A stretch of DNA of 64,000 bases, taken from Candidatus Cloacimonadota bacterium (lineage in GTDB: Bacteria > Cloacimonadota > Cloacimonadia > Cloacimonadales > JAJBBL01). The position numbers and the translations under genes were made by a program. The stretch lies in assembly GCA_019429305.1 (NCBI GenBank), contig JAHYIR010000008.1:17192-81191 (forward strand), in the 5' to 3' direction. Positions 1 to 9,523 of this stretch are shown piece after piece. The stretch's first letter is position 1. Each line of letters begins with the position of its first letter. The notes under the pieces are model-generated. The model was given only the letters and a program-made list of their open reading frames with translations. It did no database searches and was not told the origin of the DNA.

Positions 1-1287
1 ATCGGCGATCTTTAAGAGAGTATCTATTTTATCTCCATCGTCGGGATAAATACTAAATCCTAAACTGAATTCAATAGTTATTTCTTGATTGTTTATATTA
101 AATGGTTCAGTAATTCCTTTCTTAAGTCTTTGAATTATCAAATTCAATTCATCAGATGACTGTATGCTATTAATGGCTAACATAAACTCATCACCACCAA
201 AACGAGCTATAACATCCATTGGTCTGATCAGACTCTTTAATCTCTGAGCTACATCCTTTAGTACTTTATCACCAACTTGGTGTCCTAATGAATCGTTAAC
301 AACTTTAAAACTATCCAGATCTAAGAAGAGTATGCCTATTTTCTGTGAAATTCTCTGAGTAGCCGCCATCATTTTCTCAGTGAAATCATAAAATAATACT
401 CTGTTTGGCAAACGGGTGAGATTATCATACAGAGCCATTTTCTCAAGATTCATCAACTGCTGCTTATGATCTGTTATATCAGTATGAATGCCGATCAATC
501 TGATTGCTTTCCCTTCTTTATCCCAAAGTGCGTGCCCGCGATATAGAAACCAACGATAGGTACCTTCCTTACATTGCAACCGTACATCGGATTTGAATTC
601 TGGCTCAATTTTGTTTAGATAATCACTGATCGATTTACGAAACCTCTCTTTATCAGCTGGATGTATCAAAGCAAAGAAGAAAACTAGTTCATCATCTATT
701 TCCTCATCTTCATATCCAAGAAGTTCCTTCCATTGACTCGAAATGTGAATCTTATCCTCTTCTAAGTCCCAATCCCAGATACCACCAACGATGTAATCAA
801 GAATAACTTGCCATCTTTCTTCCTGTTCACTTAACTCTTTACTCTGTATAGTTACTTTGTTCTTCAAAATATCTCGTTCATAACGGAGTTGATCTTCTGC
901 CTGCTTAAGTCTTAACAAGGCTCTAATCTGAGCAATTAACTCAGAATCATCGAATGGCTTATTGAGAAAGGCATCTGCTCCCATTTCCAGAAACTTTATT
1001 TTCAAATCCCTATGGTCACTTAACCCAGTTATTACGACTATCGGTATATTTGCTAAGTTATCTTGATTCTTAATAATCCGACATACTTCACAACCACTCA
1101 TATCCGGCAATTTAATGTCTAAAATAATCAAGTCCGGTATCTCTTTTCCAATTAACTCTAATCCTTGTTTTCCTGTGAAGGCTTCTATTACTTCAATACC
1201 AGGTTCGTAAGCAGTGATAAGTTGGTTGATCATTCCGGTAACACTAGCTTCATCATCGATCACAACAATCTTCAAATCCTTAAACAT
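1..1287 (-). CDS. Response regulator with PAS and GGDEF domains (diguanylate cyclase), 3' end outside window
   Basis: Makes the second messenger cyclic di-GMP in the cytoplasm, probably under two-component control. The frame starts at an ATG at 1287 and stays open to base 1, so the C-terminus is missing. A receiver domain fills residues 1-120, with the acidic pair D11/D12, phospho-acceptor D57 (LIILD) and the K of LNKPF. A coiled stretch follows, then a PAS domain (WDWDLEEDK through RLIGIHTDITD), then the GGDEF domain starting at ALYDNLTRLPNR. The active-site loop ARFGGDEF is intact, and an RPMD inhibitory site lies exactly five residues before it, so product feedback is expected. Whether an EAL domain follows cannot be seen. 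It is separated from trmFO by 166 bases and is probably its own transcript. Confidence 0.9.
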   Translation of the reverse strand, partial: MFKDLKIVVIDDEASVTGMINQLITAYEPGIEVIEAFTGKQGLELIGKEIPDLIILDIKLPDMSGCEVCRIIKNQDNLANIPIVVITGLSDHRDLKIKFLEMGADAFLNKPFDDSELIAQIRALLRLKQAEDQLRYERDILKNKVTIQSKELSEQEERWQVILDYIVGGIWDWDLEEDKIHISSQWKELLGYEDEEIDDELVFFFALIHPADKERFRKSISDYLNKIEPEFKSDVRLQCKEGTYRWFLYRGHALWDKEGKAIRLIGIHTDITDHKQQLMNLEKMALYDNLTRLPNRVLFYDFTEKMMAATQRISQKIGILFLDLDSFKVVNDSLGHQVGDKVLKDVAQRLKSLIRPMDVIARFGGDEFMLAINSIQSSDELNLIIQRLKKGITEPFNINNQEITIEFSLGFSIYPDDGDKIDTLLKIAD

Positions 1288-1453
1288 CAAGACCTCTTTT
1301 TGTCCTTTTCATTACTTTTCTTTAAGTATTGCAACTATATTTAATGACACAATTATATAACAATTTTGTCAAGATTTCTTTTTGCATCTCAGCTTAGATA
1401 TCTTCAAAGTAGAACAAAAATTAGCAGAAAATCACAAAATTATTTAGAGACTA

Positions 1454-2779
1454 TTAAGAGCCAAAGAAATCCTTCAATGCTTTTATTGATCTTGCTGCTA
1501 AGAGCTCTTTCTTCTTCTGTTTACCCTTAATAATCTCTTGCATGGGTGGTAATAAACCATAGTTAGCATTTATAGGAACGAAAGGTTGATTTTCTTCATT
1601 GGTCAATCTTCTCCAAAGCTGACCGATGATTGTTTCTTCAGGTAAAGAAAAAAACTTCTTGCCTACAATAAGAGATACAAGTAGACCTGAAGCAATAGAT
1701 TCTACATATCCTTCCACTCCTGATAACTGTCCTGCAACATAAATACTACGTTTCTGCTTTAGAGTTAAATCATCAGCCAGTAAGTGAGGTGAATTGAGAT
1801 AAGTATTGCGATGTATGGAACCAAATCTATAGAATTCAGCATTTTCTAACCCCGGAATAAGCCGAAAGACATTTTTCTGACTGGCTTGAGTCATCATGGT
1901 CTGGCAACCGACAAGATTATAAGCTGTCCTATCTTTGTTTTCTATTCTTAATTGCAGTACAGCATAAGGTCTCTTACCAGAAGCAGGATCCTCCAAACCA
2001 ACAGGCCTCATAACTCCGTATCGGAGAGTATCTTCTCCTCGTCGGGCAAGTTCTTCTATTGGCATACAATTCTCGTAAAACTTTAAATCCTTACTCTGCC
2101 TTAAATCGTTAAAATACTCTCGCTCAAATTCTTTACCGATATACTTTTCGCTAACTATTAATGCTTCTACAAATCTTTGATACTCTTCTTTAGAGAATGG
2201 ACAATTAAGATAATCAGCTGATCCCTTATCATATCTCGCTTTATAATAGACTTTATCAAGATCAATACTCTCAGTTGATATGATAGGAGCTATCGCATCG
2301 AAAAAGAACAGATCTTCTGATCCAACAATTTGCAGTAGACTTTGAATAAACCAATCCGAACTCAACGGTCCGGTAGCAATTATAGTCAGATCATCATCTA
2401 AAGTTGTTACCTCTTGATAAATAACTTTTATATTGGGGTTATTATTTATTCTATCAGTTACTTCAGAAGCAAAAGCATTTCTATCAACAGCTAGAGCATT
2501 ACCGGCTGGTAGTTTGTTATTCTCAGCAATTTTTAACAATTCACAGTCGAGTAGTCTTAATTCTTCTTTTAATAATCCGGATGCAGTACTAAGTAGTTCT
2601 GATTTTAAGGAATTACTACAAACCAGTTCAGCCAGAAATGGTGTTTGATGAGCTGACGTCATTTTATTAGGTCTCATCTCGTATAAATCTACCAGCCAAT
2701 CTAATTTTGCTAATTGTAAGGCAGCTTCACAGCCTGCTAATCCACCACCGATGATCTTTATACTCTTTTGTTCAGACAT
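1454..2779 (-). CDS. trmFO: TrmFO, folate-dependent tRNA (uracil-54-C5) methyltransferase
   Basis: Methylates U54 of the tRNA T-loop using methylenetetrahydrofolate and FADH2. The protein is 441 residues, normal for the family. The N-terminus carries the FAD-binding motif GGGLAGCEAA (residues 11-20), followed by the TrmFO signature YEMRPNKMTSAHQT and LVCSNSLKS. The second conserved block YVAGQLSGVEGYVESIASG lies near residue 350. It is the last gene of a tight minus-strand series: the stop of queC lies 20 bases upstream of this start. No clear terminator follows. TrmFO replaces the SAM-dependent TrmA in many Gram-positive bacteria and some other phyla. Identification is firm. Confidence 0.96.
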   Translation of the reverse strand: MSEQKSIKIIGGGLAGCEAALQLAKLDWLVDLYEMRPNKMTSAHQTPFLAELVCSNSLKSELLSTASGLLKEELRLLDCELLKIAENNKLPAGNALAVDRNAFASEVTDRINNNPNIKVIYQEVTTLDDDLTIIATGPLSSDWFIQSLLQIVGSEDLFFFDAIAPIISTESIDLDKVYYKARYDKGSADYLNCPFSKEEYQRFVEALIVSEKYIGKEFEREYFNDLRQSKDLKFYENCMPIEELARRGEDTLRYGVMRPVGLEDPASGKRPYAVLQLRIENKDRTAYNLVGCQTMMTQASQKNVFRLIPGLENAEFYRFGSIHRNTYLNSPHLLADDLTLKQKRSIYVAGQLSGVEGYVESIASGLLVSLIVGKKFFSLPEETIIGQLWRRLTNEENQPFVPINANYGLLPPMQEIIKGKQKKKELLAARSIKALKDFFGS

Positions 2780-2799
2780 TTGAAAATGTATTGACTGTA

Positions 2800-3465
2800 T
2801 TACCTATAAGGTAATGGATCTTTCACGTTTGCTTCGTGAAATGCTTTTAATCTTAGCTGGCAACTAGCACAGATACCACAGGATAGTTCATTATCCTGAT
2901 AACAACTCCAGCTATATTGAAAAGGTACGTTTAATTTACAACCTTTAAGAACAATTTCTTTCTTGGTCAGATGTAAGAGTGGTGCTTCTATAATAATTGG
3001 TGTTTTCTTTTTAGTCCCTAAGTGAACAGCTTCGTTAAAAGCCGTAAGGAAAACTTCCCGGCAATCGGGATATCCTGAACTATCCTCTTCAACTGCTCCT
3101 ATATAAACTCTATCTGCTTCTATCGAATCTGCCCAAGATACTGCAATAGCTAATAAATGAGCATTTCGAAAAGGTACATAGGTATTGGGTATTTGACCAG
3201 ATCTTATCTGGTTATCTAAGATCATTGTCCTGTCTATCAAGCTCGAATTTCCAATCTGTTTTAAATACTCAATATTACATATCATATAATCAACAGGATT
3301 ATAATGGTCTCTTATCTTGTGAAAAGACTCTAATTCTCTCTTTTCAGTTCTTTGCCCGTAACTTACGTGCAGAAAATAAGTTTCAGAACACTCCTTAACA
3401 GCAACTGCTGCTGTTACCAAGCTATCCATACCACCACTGACCAATACGATTCCTTTATTTTTCAT
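2800..3465 (-). CDS. queC: QueC, 7-cyano-7-deazaguanine synthase
   Basis: Converts 7-carboxy-7-deazaguanine to preQ0 with ATP and ammonia, in the queuosine tRNA-modification pathway. I chose the ATG at 3465, giving 221 residues starting MKNKGIVLVSGGMDS, because the PP-loop motif SGGMDS then falls at residues 10-15 as in the family. The longer open frame to 3591 would run 104 bases into the upstream rqcH gene and has no family match. The C-terminus holds the four zinc-binding cysteines, in SCYQDNELSCGICASC. The gene starts 22 bases after rqcH ends, with no strong ribosome-binding site, so translational coupling is possible. No other queuosine genes are in the window. Confidence 0.95.
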   Translation of the reverse strand: MKNKGIVLVSGGMDSLVTAAVAVKECSETYFLHVSYGQRTEKRELESFHKIRDHYNPVDYMICNIEYLKQIGNSSLIDRTMILDNQIRSGQIPNTYVPFRNAHLLAIAVSWADSIEADRVYIGAVEEDSSGYPDCREVFLTAFNEAVHLGTKKKTPIIIEAPLLHLTKKEIVLKGCKLNVPFQYSWSCYQDNELSCGICASCQLRLKAFHEANVKDPLPYR

Positions 3466-3487
3466 ACCAATGCCATGTTTTATTTTT

Positions 3488-5011
3488 TTACTGCCAAGTT
3501 CCCACCAACTTAACTCCTTCTCTAAGAGACAAAGGATTAACATATATGGTTTTCTGGTTTTTATAAATAACATAACCTGCTGGACTTCCATGCGGTTTAG
3601 TCACATAACGTATTTGAGTATAATCAACCGGTACGTTCTCTGAATTCTTTGCTTTGCTATAATAAGCAGCTAAACGAGAGCACAAGTTAATCAATTCGGG
3701 GGTAATATCCAGCTTGCTATAATTTCTTAAAATTATATGAGCACCATGAAATATTCGTGAGTGAAACCACCAGTCATCAGGTCGTGCCATTCTACAAGTC
3801 AGTTCATCATTTTCTTTATTAGTTCTTCCAATAAAAACTTCCCAATCTTTATTAATCTTTAGTTTTCTATATTTATCACTCTTTCTGATTTTTTTTGATT
3901 TCATAGTAGAAGTTTTTTGATTGAGAGTTTGCTCTTTATAATCTTTGATATCAATAGTTCTATTTTCAATATCAAAAATCTCTTTATCGATTTTTTCTAT
4001 CACTTCTTCGGTTTTATTTATTTGCTGTTTAATTGCCTCTTTCCCTTTGATCCCTTTACGATACTTCTTAAAAAGGAGTTTCATATTGTCTATCGGTGTA
4101 AGTTCTTGTTGTAACGGGATAATGATCTTGCTTTTATCTTCTGAGTAATAATCAATTACCTTAACACTTTCCATTCCTTTGCGAACATGATGCAAACTCA
4201 CCTTAAGTAATTCTGCCATTCTTTTATAGTTCTCGAATTCTTTGCTCTCCTCATATTCTCCGATGAGTTTTACTAATTTCTTCTCTTTCTTAGTCTTCTC
4301 TTTGTTTAACAGTTTGATTCTATCACTTATGATTCTGTTCTGTTTTGGGGGGAGAATATACTCATAAAAAAAGGTCTCAAAAAGTGAATTAATATCGTCA
4401 AATTTCCTGCTGATAATATTATCAGCAAAATCTTCTTTTTTTGATATCAGTGATTCAATTTGCAGTGGATATTTCACGGCAGATAGATATTTTGTATTCT
4501 GTTGTTTTGATTCTATTACTTGCCGAGTTGGAAGAAGATAAACCGAACCGGGTAAAATTTGCCGGGAAGTCTTATCAGCCAATGTAAAATATTTCCAGCA
4601 ATCGATTACAACTTCTTTTTCAGCGCTCTTTTTTGTCAGGATCATATTTGTCTTATGGGGTATAAATTCGCAGTAAAGTCTATATATTTGAATTTGGTTA
4701 TAAATATCGGTTTTTTGTGTTTCAAAGTAAATAATACGCTCTGATTCTATTATTCCTATGCTACAGATAAGAGAATGATTGAGGTGTTGATTAAGAACAT
4801 CGACCTTTGAGTCCTTTTTTGAAGGCAACATTTTTATTGTAGTAAAAAAGAGAAAAGGATTTGAACTATCGAGTACTATCTGGAGTTGTTCTAATTCACC
4901 TTTAAAACCGATGAATATATTCTCCTGATATCTCTTTACATCTGATATAATAAGTCTATTGTTAGTTTTTTGGTTATGGTCAACCCATTCCCTAAGATAC
5001 CTGTAATCCAT
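3488..5011 (-). CDS. rqcH: RqcH/NFACT-family ribosome quality-control protein
   Basis: NFACT proteins (RqcH in bacteria, Rqc2/NEMF in eukaryotes) bind stalled 50S subunits with peptidyl-tRNA and direct addition of C-terminal alanine tails. The 507-residue protein has an NFACT-N region at the start, a long charged coiled-coil middle (residues about 220-360), and a typical NFACT-R domain near the C-terminus with PDDWWFHSRIFHGAHIIL and KPHGSPAGYVIY. Older annotations call this fold fibronectin-binding protein A, but there is no signal peptide, so a cytoplasmic role is more likely. It starts 3 bases after the upstream TPR gene ends. I cannot say whether all tailing residues are conserved, so a divergent NFACT protein remains possible. 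Confidence 0.88.
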   Translation of the reverse strand: MDYRYLREWVDHNQKTNNRLIISDVKRYQENIFIGFKGELEQLQIVLDSSNPFLFFTTIKMLPSKKDSKVDVLNQHLNHSLICSIGIIESERIIYFETQKTDIYNQIQIYRLYCEFIPHKTNMILTKKSAEKEVVIDCWKYFTLADKTSRQILPGSVYLLPTRQVIESKQQNTKYLSAVKYPLQIESLISKKEDFADNIISRKFDDINSLFETFFYEYILPPKQNRIISDRIKLLNKEKTKKEKKLVKLIGEYEESKEFENYKRMAELLKVSLHHVRKGMESVKVIDYYSEDKSKIIIPLQQELTPIDNMKLLFKKYRKGIKGKEAIKQQINKTEEVIEKIDKEIFDIENRTIDIKDYKEQTLNQKTSTMKSKKIRKSDKYRKLKINKDWEVFIGRTNKENDELTCRMARPDDWWFHSRIFHGAHIILRNYSKLDITPELINLCSRLAAYYSKAKNSENVPVDYTQIRYVTKPHGSPAGYVIYKNQKTIYVNPLSLREGVKLVGTWQ

Positions 5012-5014
5012 TAG

Positions 5015-8000
5015 TTATATCTGTTCTAAGTAGATTAATGCCTGTTTACCCCAATCACTATCACGACCATACTTTTCTATTACTGTATTCAGAACACCAC
5101 GAGCATTTTCATATCGTCCCTGACGAATATATGCTTCTGCCAGTTTAAGCTCTGAAATGGCATTCCATTGCACAAACTCAGGATAGAAATATCCGACCTT
5201 TAGATATTCTGTGGCAGCATTATCAAACTGATTCATGCTGAAATAACTCTCCCCTATCCAGTATTGTGCCTCTGCTTTCATCTCCCTATCAGATATAAGC
5301 GGTAATGCACTTTCAAAGGTTCTGATAGCATCCAGATACTTTCTATCCCTGAACTGACAATAGGCAATATTAAAGAGAGTTTCTCCTGCCTCTTCTCCAT
5401 CTCCCCAACGCTCAAGAATTATCTCATATGCTTCGATCGCTTGTTGCCAATCCTCTATTGTTTTACAAACTATAGCATAGTTCTTTGCGGCATCGTAAGC
5501 CAAATTACCGGTCATATCGGTTTGAATTACAATATGATAATGCTCCAATGCCTGTTGAAATTGTTGCTCGGAGAAATTAATCGTTCCAAGTTTGAGATGT
5601 GCCTGACTTAATAACTCTTTATCTGTAGTTCGTAAAACATTTTGAAAATCAGCTTTTGCTTCATTGGTTTTTTTGTTTTCTAAATGGTTCACACCTCTCC
5701 AGAAGTATGCCCGCATTCGCAAATTTTCAGGGAGATTATGATTACGAATTATATCACTAAATCCTCTCTCAGCTCTACTTCGATTAACAGTCATTTGATA
5801 TATTGATTCATTTAACTCTATTTCCGCTAATACAGTATTATCTGTTCGCAAGATGTTTTGAAAACGTTGTTTGATATTATCTGCTCTTGGTCGGTTTTGT
5901 ACTCTATAGTTAGAGATAACAGACTCTTTACTGATTTGAACAAGATCTAGATACTGATATTGCTCAATATTAATATTATCCCCAAGTTCATTGATAACAG
6001 GATCATAATAGTTGATGGCTTCGCGCCAATTTTCACGAGTAAAGTAAATATGAGCAAGTCCTGATTGAGCTCTTAAGCGATCTTCTTTATTTATCTGATT
6101 TTTTAGAATCTCTGTATAGGTTAACTCTGCCATGAATAAATCGCCTGTCTGATAATGTAACTCGGCGAGGTTTAAGAGAACCGGGGTATCTTTGTCGGTA
6201 ATATGCATTAAAGATTCTTTTGAACGAATTCTGTCACCAATCTGCAGATAATCATGAGACAATTGAACAAAGTAATCTCTATCTCTTTCTGATTCAGGGT
6301 ACATAAGCATATAGGTAACTACTGTTTCATATGCATCTAAAGTTCTATAATGATCTGTTATTATATCAATAGAACTGCTTTTACTGGCAAATATTGAACT
6401 ATTTTTAACTAAAAATTCCAATTTGTTTAAGCCATGTGTTGTTTCTCCTGTATTAATTAAGGAAACTGCATAGCGGTACATTTCCTCTGCTCTGTTAATA
6501 GTTATACCACTGTCTATCTTATTGAAGTAATTTATTACCTGTTCATATTCTTCATTATCAAAAAAATAATTACCCATCATGATCAATGCTTGTTCATATT
6601 GAACTAGAGGTAATTCTCGATCCTTAACTACTCGACTTAAATATTGATCTGCTTCCGCATAATTTGCATCTCTAAGATAATATTGACCTATCAAGAAGCG
6701 GAAACGATTGGTTGCAGATGCTTCTGGATAGTCACTAACAAAACTTTCTGCTTTTGTTAGATTTTCAGCAATTAAAGTGTAATTATTGATGATATAATCC
6801 CTATCTATCTCCAATTCTTTGACATACATAGGATGAAGTTGCCTATTAATACTGCTTATCTCATTGTTCAGCTGATCAAAATAATTTCTTCTATCACTTG
6901 TTCTCTTTTCAAGGTCAGCTCTGTGAAGTAACTTAACATTAGCTCTACCCCGCAAATACGTTGCTTTAGCAGTTTGATCTTGTTCAAGGAGAACTAATAC
7001 TCCCTCAGCATCCTTCATATCAACCAGCATAGTAGTTATCAATCTATCACGTAAGTTGTCCTTATCATTGGTATCAATATATTGATAGAGGGAACTTATC
7101 AGTTTAGAGGTTATCGTCTCATAATCAACTTTCTTGAATTGACTTAGTATCTCAAGTCGTCTAATTATTTCATTTTTTGTCATTTCATTATCGATATAAT
7201 CTAAGTTTATCTGTTGTAGTGTGTTATACGCTAAAGAATAGTCGCCTAATAATTCATAACAGAGCGCAGCTTTATACAATGCTGTCCAATGATACTTACT
7301 GACAAAGCTAACACTGGTGCTAATTTGATTATAATAATTTATTGCCGTCTGATACATCTGCATCTGTTCGAAATAGATATCTCCAATTCTCATCAGAACT
7401 TCATCCTTCTCCACTAAAGAAGGATAGTTAGTAATCAACTGATGATAACTATTGATGGCATCTAATAATCTCCCCTGTTGTTCTTTCAATCTGGCATTCC
7501 AATAAACAACAGCATAAACATGATTGTCTTCCTGAACATCAAATAAATATTCATTAATAATCGTATCAGTGGCATCAAATTTATTGAGATAGTAGAAAGC
7601 TCCTGCAACTTTGATCAAATAGTCATAGTACAAAGGTGTATCTATTATATCAAGAATATCGGTTTTTTCATAAGAATCAACAATAGGTTGATATCTCATC
7701 AGTTTTGTATTAGCATAAGAAAAATAAAAAAGATACTCGGCTAACTGCGGAGAACGATCATACTTGTTGATAAGTAATGATAATGGGATAACTGCTCTAA
7801 TATAATCATTGCTCGTTAAATAGAGTGTAGCAAGTTGATATTGTATCTTCTCTTCGAACAAACGGGGAATAACATAGTTCATTTGCTCATTATAATGATC
7901 TATCGCTGCTTGGATTCCCCTCTCTTTTTGTATGATATCTCCCTTAATTATAACTGACTGCCAACGAGCATCTGATTGAGGGTAATCACGAATAATCATA

Positions 8001-8578
8001 TCAAGAGTATTATAGGCATCATTGATAGTATCTGATCTCACATAAGAAAGTGCCATGAAATACATTATATCCGGCACAAGGGAATTATTAGGAAACTCTC
8101 TTATAAATCTTTGCCCCTGGCTTATTACAGATTGATGAGCAGATATATTATGGTAGCTATTCATCAAATAATAGTATGAATTGGCTTTATTTGTCGAATT
8201 TGGATAAGCTTCGATGAATCCATTAAACAGCTCTATTGCCAAAGAATATTTTTCCTGTTTATATGTACTAAATGCCCAATAATATAAGGCATTCTCTCTG
8301 AAAGGACTGACTTGATAAGCTTCATAGAATCGCCGATAATGGTTCTCAGCTTCTAAGAATTTATCCTGCATCCGATAAATTTCTCCTAAAAGATAGAGAG
8401 ATTCTTCTGATTCAGGGGATTGTGGGGCAACATTTGTTATCCTTTCGAAAACAAGTAGGGCTTCTTGATAGAAACCGTCTCTATACATCCTTTTACCAAA
8501 TTCAAAACTCTCTTGTTGACTGGCTGTCAATCCTATTGTTATTAACAATAATATCAAAGTTGTTATTCTCTTTATCAT
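5015..8578 (-). CDS. Giant exported tetratricopeptide-repeat protein
   Basis: A 1187-residue protein with an N-terminal signal peptide (MIKRITTLILLLITIGLTAS) and TPR-like helical repeats over nearly its whole length. Recognisable units include ALLVFERITNVAPQSPESE, AENHYRRFYEAYQVSPFREN, AIELFNGFIEAYPNSTNKAN and, near the end, AIRTFESALPLISDREMKAE. It should be a periplasmic or surface scaffold, and no catalytic motif is visible. A good GAGGG site precedes the ATG at 8578. Placement inside a tight operon with rqcH, queC and trmFO does not explain its job. Family name and partner are unknown. Its style (YbgF/BamD-like repeats, very long) matches the two TPR proteins at 16-22 kb. Confidence 0.82.
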   Translation of the reverse strand: MIKRITTLILLLITIGLTASQQESFEFGKRMYRDGFYQEALLVFERITNVAPQSPESEESLYLLGEIYRMQDKFLEAENHYRRFYEAYQVSPFRENALYYWAFSTYKQEKYSLAIELFNGFIEAYPNSTNKANSYYYLMNSYHNISAHQSVISQGQRFIREFPNNSLVPDIMYFMALSYVRSDTINDAYNTLDMIIRDYPQSDARWQSVIIKGDIIQKERGIQAAIDHYNEQMNYVIPRLFEEKIQYQLATLYLTSNDYIRAVIPLSLLINKYDRSPQLAEYLFYFSYANTKLMRYQPIVDSYEKTDILDIIDTPLYYDYLIKVAGAFYYLNKFDATDTIINEYLFDVQEDNHVYAVVYWNARLKEQQGRLLDAINSYHQLITNYPSLVEKDEVLMRIGDIYFEQMQMYQTAINYYNQISTSVSFVSKYHWTALYKAALCYELLGDYSLAYNTLQQINLDYIDNEMTKNEIIRRLEILSQFKKVDYETITSKLISSLYQYIDTNDKDNLRDRLITTMLVDMKDAEGVLVLLEQDQTAKATYLRGRANVKLLHRADLEKRTSDRRNYFDQLNNEISSINRQLHPMYVKELEIDRDYIINNYTLIAENLTKAESFVSDYPEASATNRFRFLIGQYYLRDANYAEADQYLSRVVKDRELPLVQYEQALIMMGNYFFDNEEYEQVINYFNKIDSGITINRAEEMYRYAVSLINTGETTHGLNKLEFLVKNSSIFASKSSSIDIITDHYRTLDAYETVVTYMLMYPESERDRDYFVQLSHDYLQIGDRIRSKESLMHITDKDTPVLLNLAELHYQTGDLFMAELTYTEILKNQINKEDRLRAQSGLAHIYFTRENWREAINYYDPVINELGDNINIEQYQYLDLVQISKESVISNYRVQNRPRADNIKQRFQNILRTDNTVLAEIELNESIYQMTVNRSRAERGFSDIIRNHNLPENLRMRAYFWRGVNHLENKKTNEAKADFQNVLRTTDKELLSQAHLKLGTINFSEQQFQQALEHYHIVIQTDMTGNLAYDAAKNYAIVCKTIEDWQQAIEAYEIILERWGDGEEAGETLFNIAYCQFRDRKYLDAIRTFESALPLISDREMKAEAQYWIGESYFSMNQFDNAATEYLKVGYFYPEFVQWNAISELKLAEAYIRQGRYENARGVLNTVIEKYGRDSDWGKQALIYLEQI

Positions 8579-8608
8579 ATGTCCCTCTAGTTTTTATATA
8601 TTACTGAT

Positions 8609-9040
8609 TTATATGTGTTTATCATGACTTGCTTTGGGCGCTAATACTACTTCTAATTTGATTCTATCCGGATCCTCAAAATAGACGGCATAATTATCTT
8701 CTCCACCGGCATAAGGATGTCTTTCTTCATAGAGAATTGGAATCCCTTTTCTTCTTAACTCTTTAGTAAATCTATCTATGTCAGTTTTATCGTCAGCAAA
8801 AAAAGCTATATGATTAAGACCGGTATGACATCTATGATAGGGATATTTTTGGTATCTGTGCTCAGTTTGTACTAATACTATATAAGTCATGCCTTTAATC
8901 CAGCTTTTACCCCTCTCCCATTCTTGATGAACCTTATAACCCCAAAACGCTAGAAACCAATCCCAAAAAAGAGTTGATCTCTTTAGATCACTAACATAGA
9001 CCTCTATATGAGATATCGTACCATGCAAAGAACTCGGCAA
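8609..9040 (-). CDS. VOC-superfamily (glyoxalase/bleomycin-resistance fold) protein
   Basis: A 143-residue single-domain protein of the vicinal oxygen chelate fold. It starts with the beta-strand motif ISHIEVYVSDLKRSTLFWDWFL, has a central HTGLNHIAFFADD segment and ends with the second metal-side motif YAVYFEDPDRIKLEVV. Candidate metal ligands are the His of SHIEVY, the His of LNHIAF and the Glu of KLEVV. The start codon is TTG at 9040, one base after the stop of the upstream ferritin-like gene; no ATG is available in frame, so the start is uncertain by a few codons. Substrate cannot be predicted: VOC proteins include lyases, dioxygenases and resistance proteins. Confidence 0.82.
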   Translation of the reverse strand: MPSSLHGTISHIEVYVSDLKRSTLFWDWFLAFWGYKVHQEWERGKSWIKGMTYIVLVQTEHRYQKYPYHRCHTGLNHIAFFADDKTDIDRFTKELRRKGIPILYEERHPYAGGEDNYAVYFEDPDRIKLEVVLAPKASHDKHI

Positions 9041-9041
9041 A

Positions 9042-9512
9042 TCAGTATTCCATCAATCCGGTTAGTTCCGATTCGTCAAACCAGATTGCAGTACCGTGGA
9101 TTCTATCCATCTCTGTTTCAAGTAGTTCTTTATGGTCTTTCTCTTCCTTGACTAATTTTAGGAAGAAACTTCGTAATTCATCGTCTTGACATCCTGCTGC
9201 CATATCCTCATATTGATCAGCCATGGCTAATTCCCGATCCATAGCAAATTCCAAAATATTTTTAGGATCTGATAAGTTCCTTCTTATATCTATCTTTGGA
9301 GGCATATTAGTATCAAAAGCAGTTTCGGAGATATTAAACTCCTTTTTCAATGCTTCGATCAGTTTTTCTTCATGTATCTTTTCCAATGACTCAAGAAGAT
9401 GAAAGGTTTTTACAATCTCTTCATTTTTAAAGCTTCTAGCTAATATCTTATAGAGATTCTTTGATTTAATCTCGTTTTCTATTGCAAAGATATATGCTTC
9501 TTTTCGATTCAT
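9042..9512 (-). CDS. Ferritin-like (rubrerythrin-type four-helix) diiron protein
   Basis: A 156-residue helical protein with two half-repeats typical of the COG1633/rubrerythrin-like family. The helix pair AIENEIKSKNLYKILA and EKIHEEKL supplies one ExxH-type set, and FAMDRELAMADQYEDMA with EEKDHKELLETE supplies the other, so a diiron site is likely. There is no C-terminal rubredoxin domain. It lies 11 bases after a ChaN-like lipoprotein gene and is almost fused to a VOC gene. Probable roles are iron handling or peroxide reduction, as for the similar gene at 62.9 kb. The exact substrate is not known. Confidence 0.85.
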   Translation of the reverse strand: MNRKEAYIFAIENEIKSKNLYKILARSFKNEEIVKTFHLLESLEKIHEEKLIEALKKEFNISETAFDTNMPPKIDIRRNLSDPKNILEFAMDRELAMADQYEDMAAGCQDDELRSFFLKLVKEEKDHKELLETEMDRIHGTAIWFDESELTGLMEY

Positions 9513-9523
9513 TTATCATCTCC

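Noticed and set aside
1340..1375. TTGACA and TATAAT on the minus strand upstream of the GGDEF gene
   Set aside because: The two boxes are only 9 bases apart, so they do not form one promoter.
3466..3591. Longer N-terminus for QueC
   Set aside because: It would overlap rqcH by over 100 bases and has no family counterpart; the PP-loop fits the ATG at 3465.
3488..5011. Fibronectin-binding adhesin (FbpA) role for the NFACT protein
   Set aside because: No signal peptide or surface anchor; the NFACT-R domain and the operon with RNA-modification genes favour ribosome quality control.
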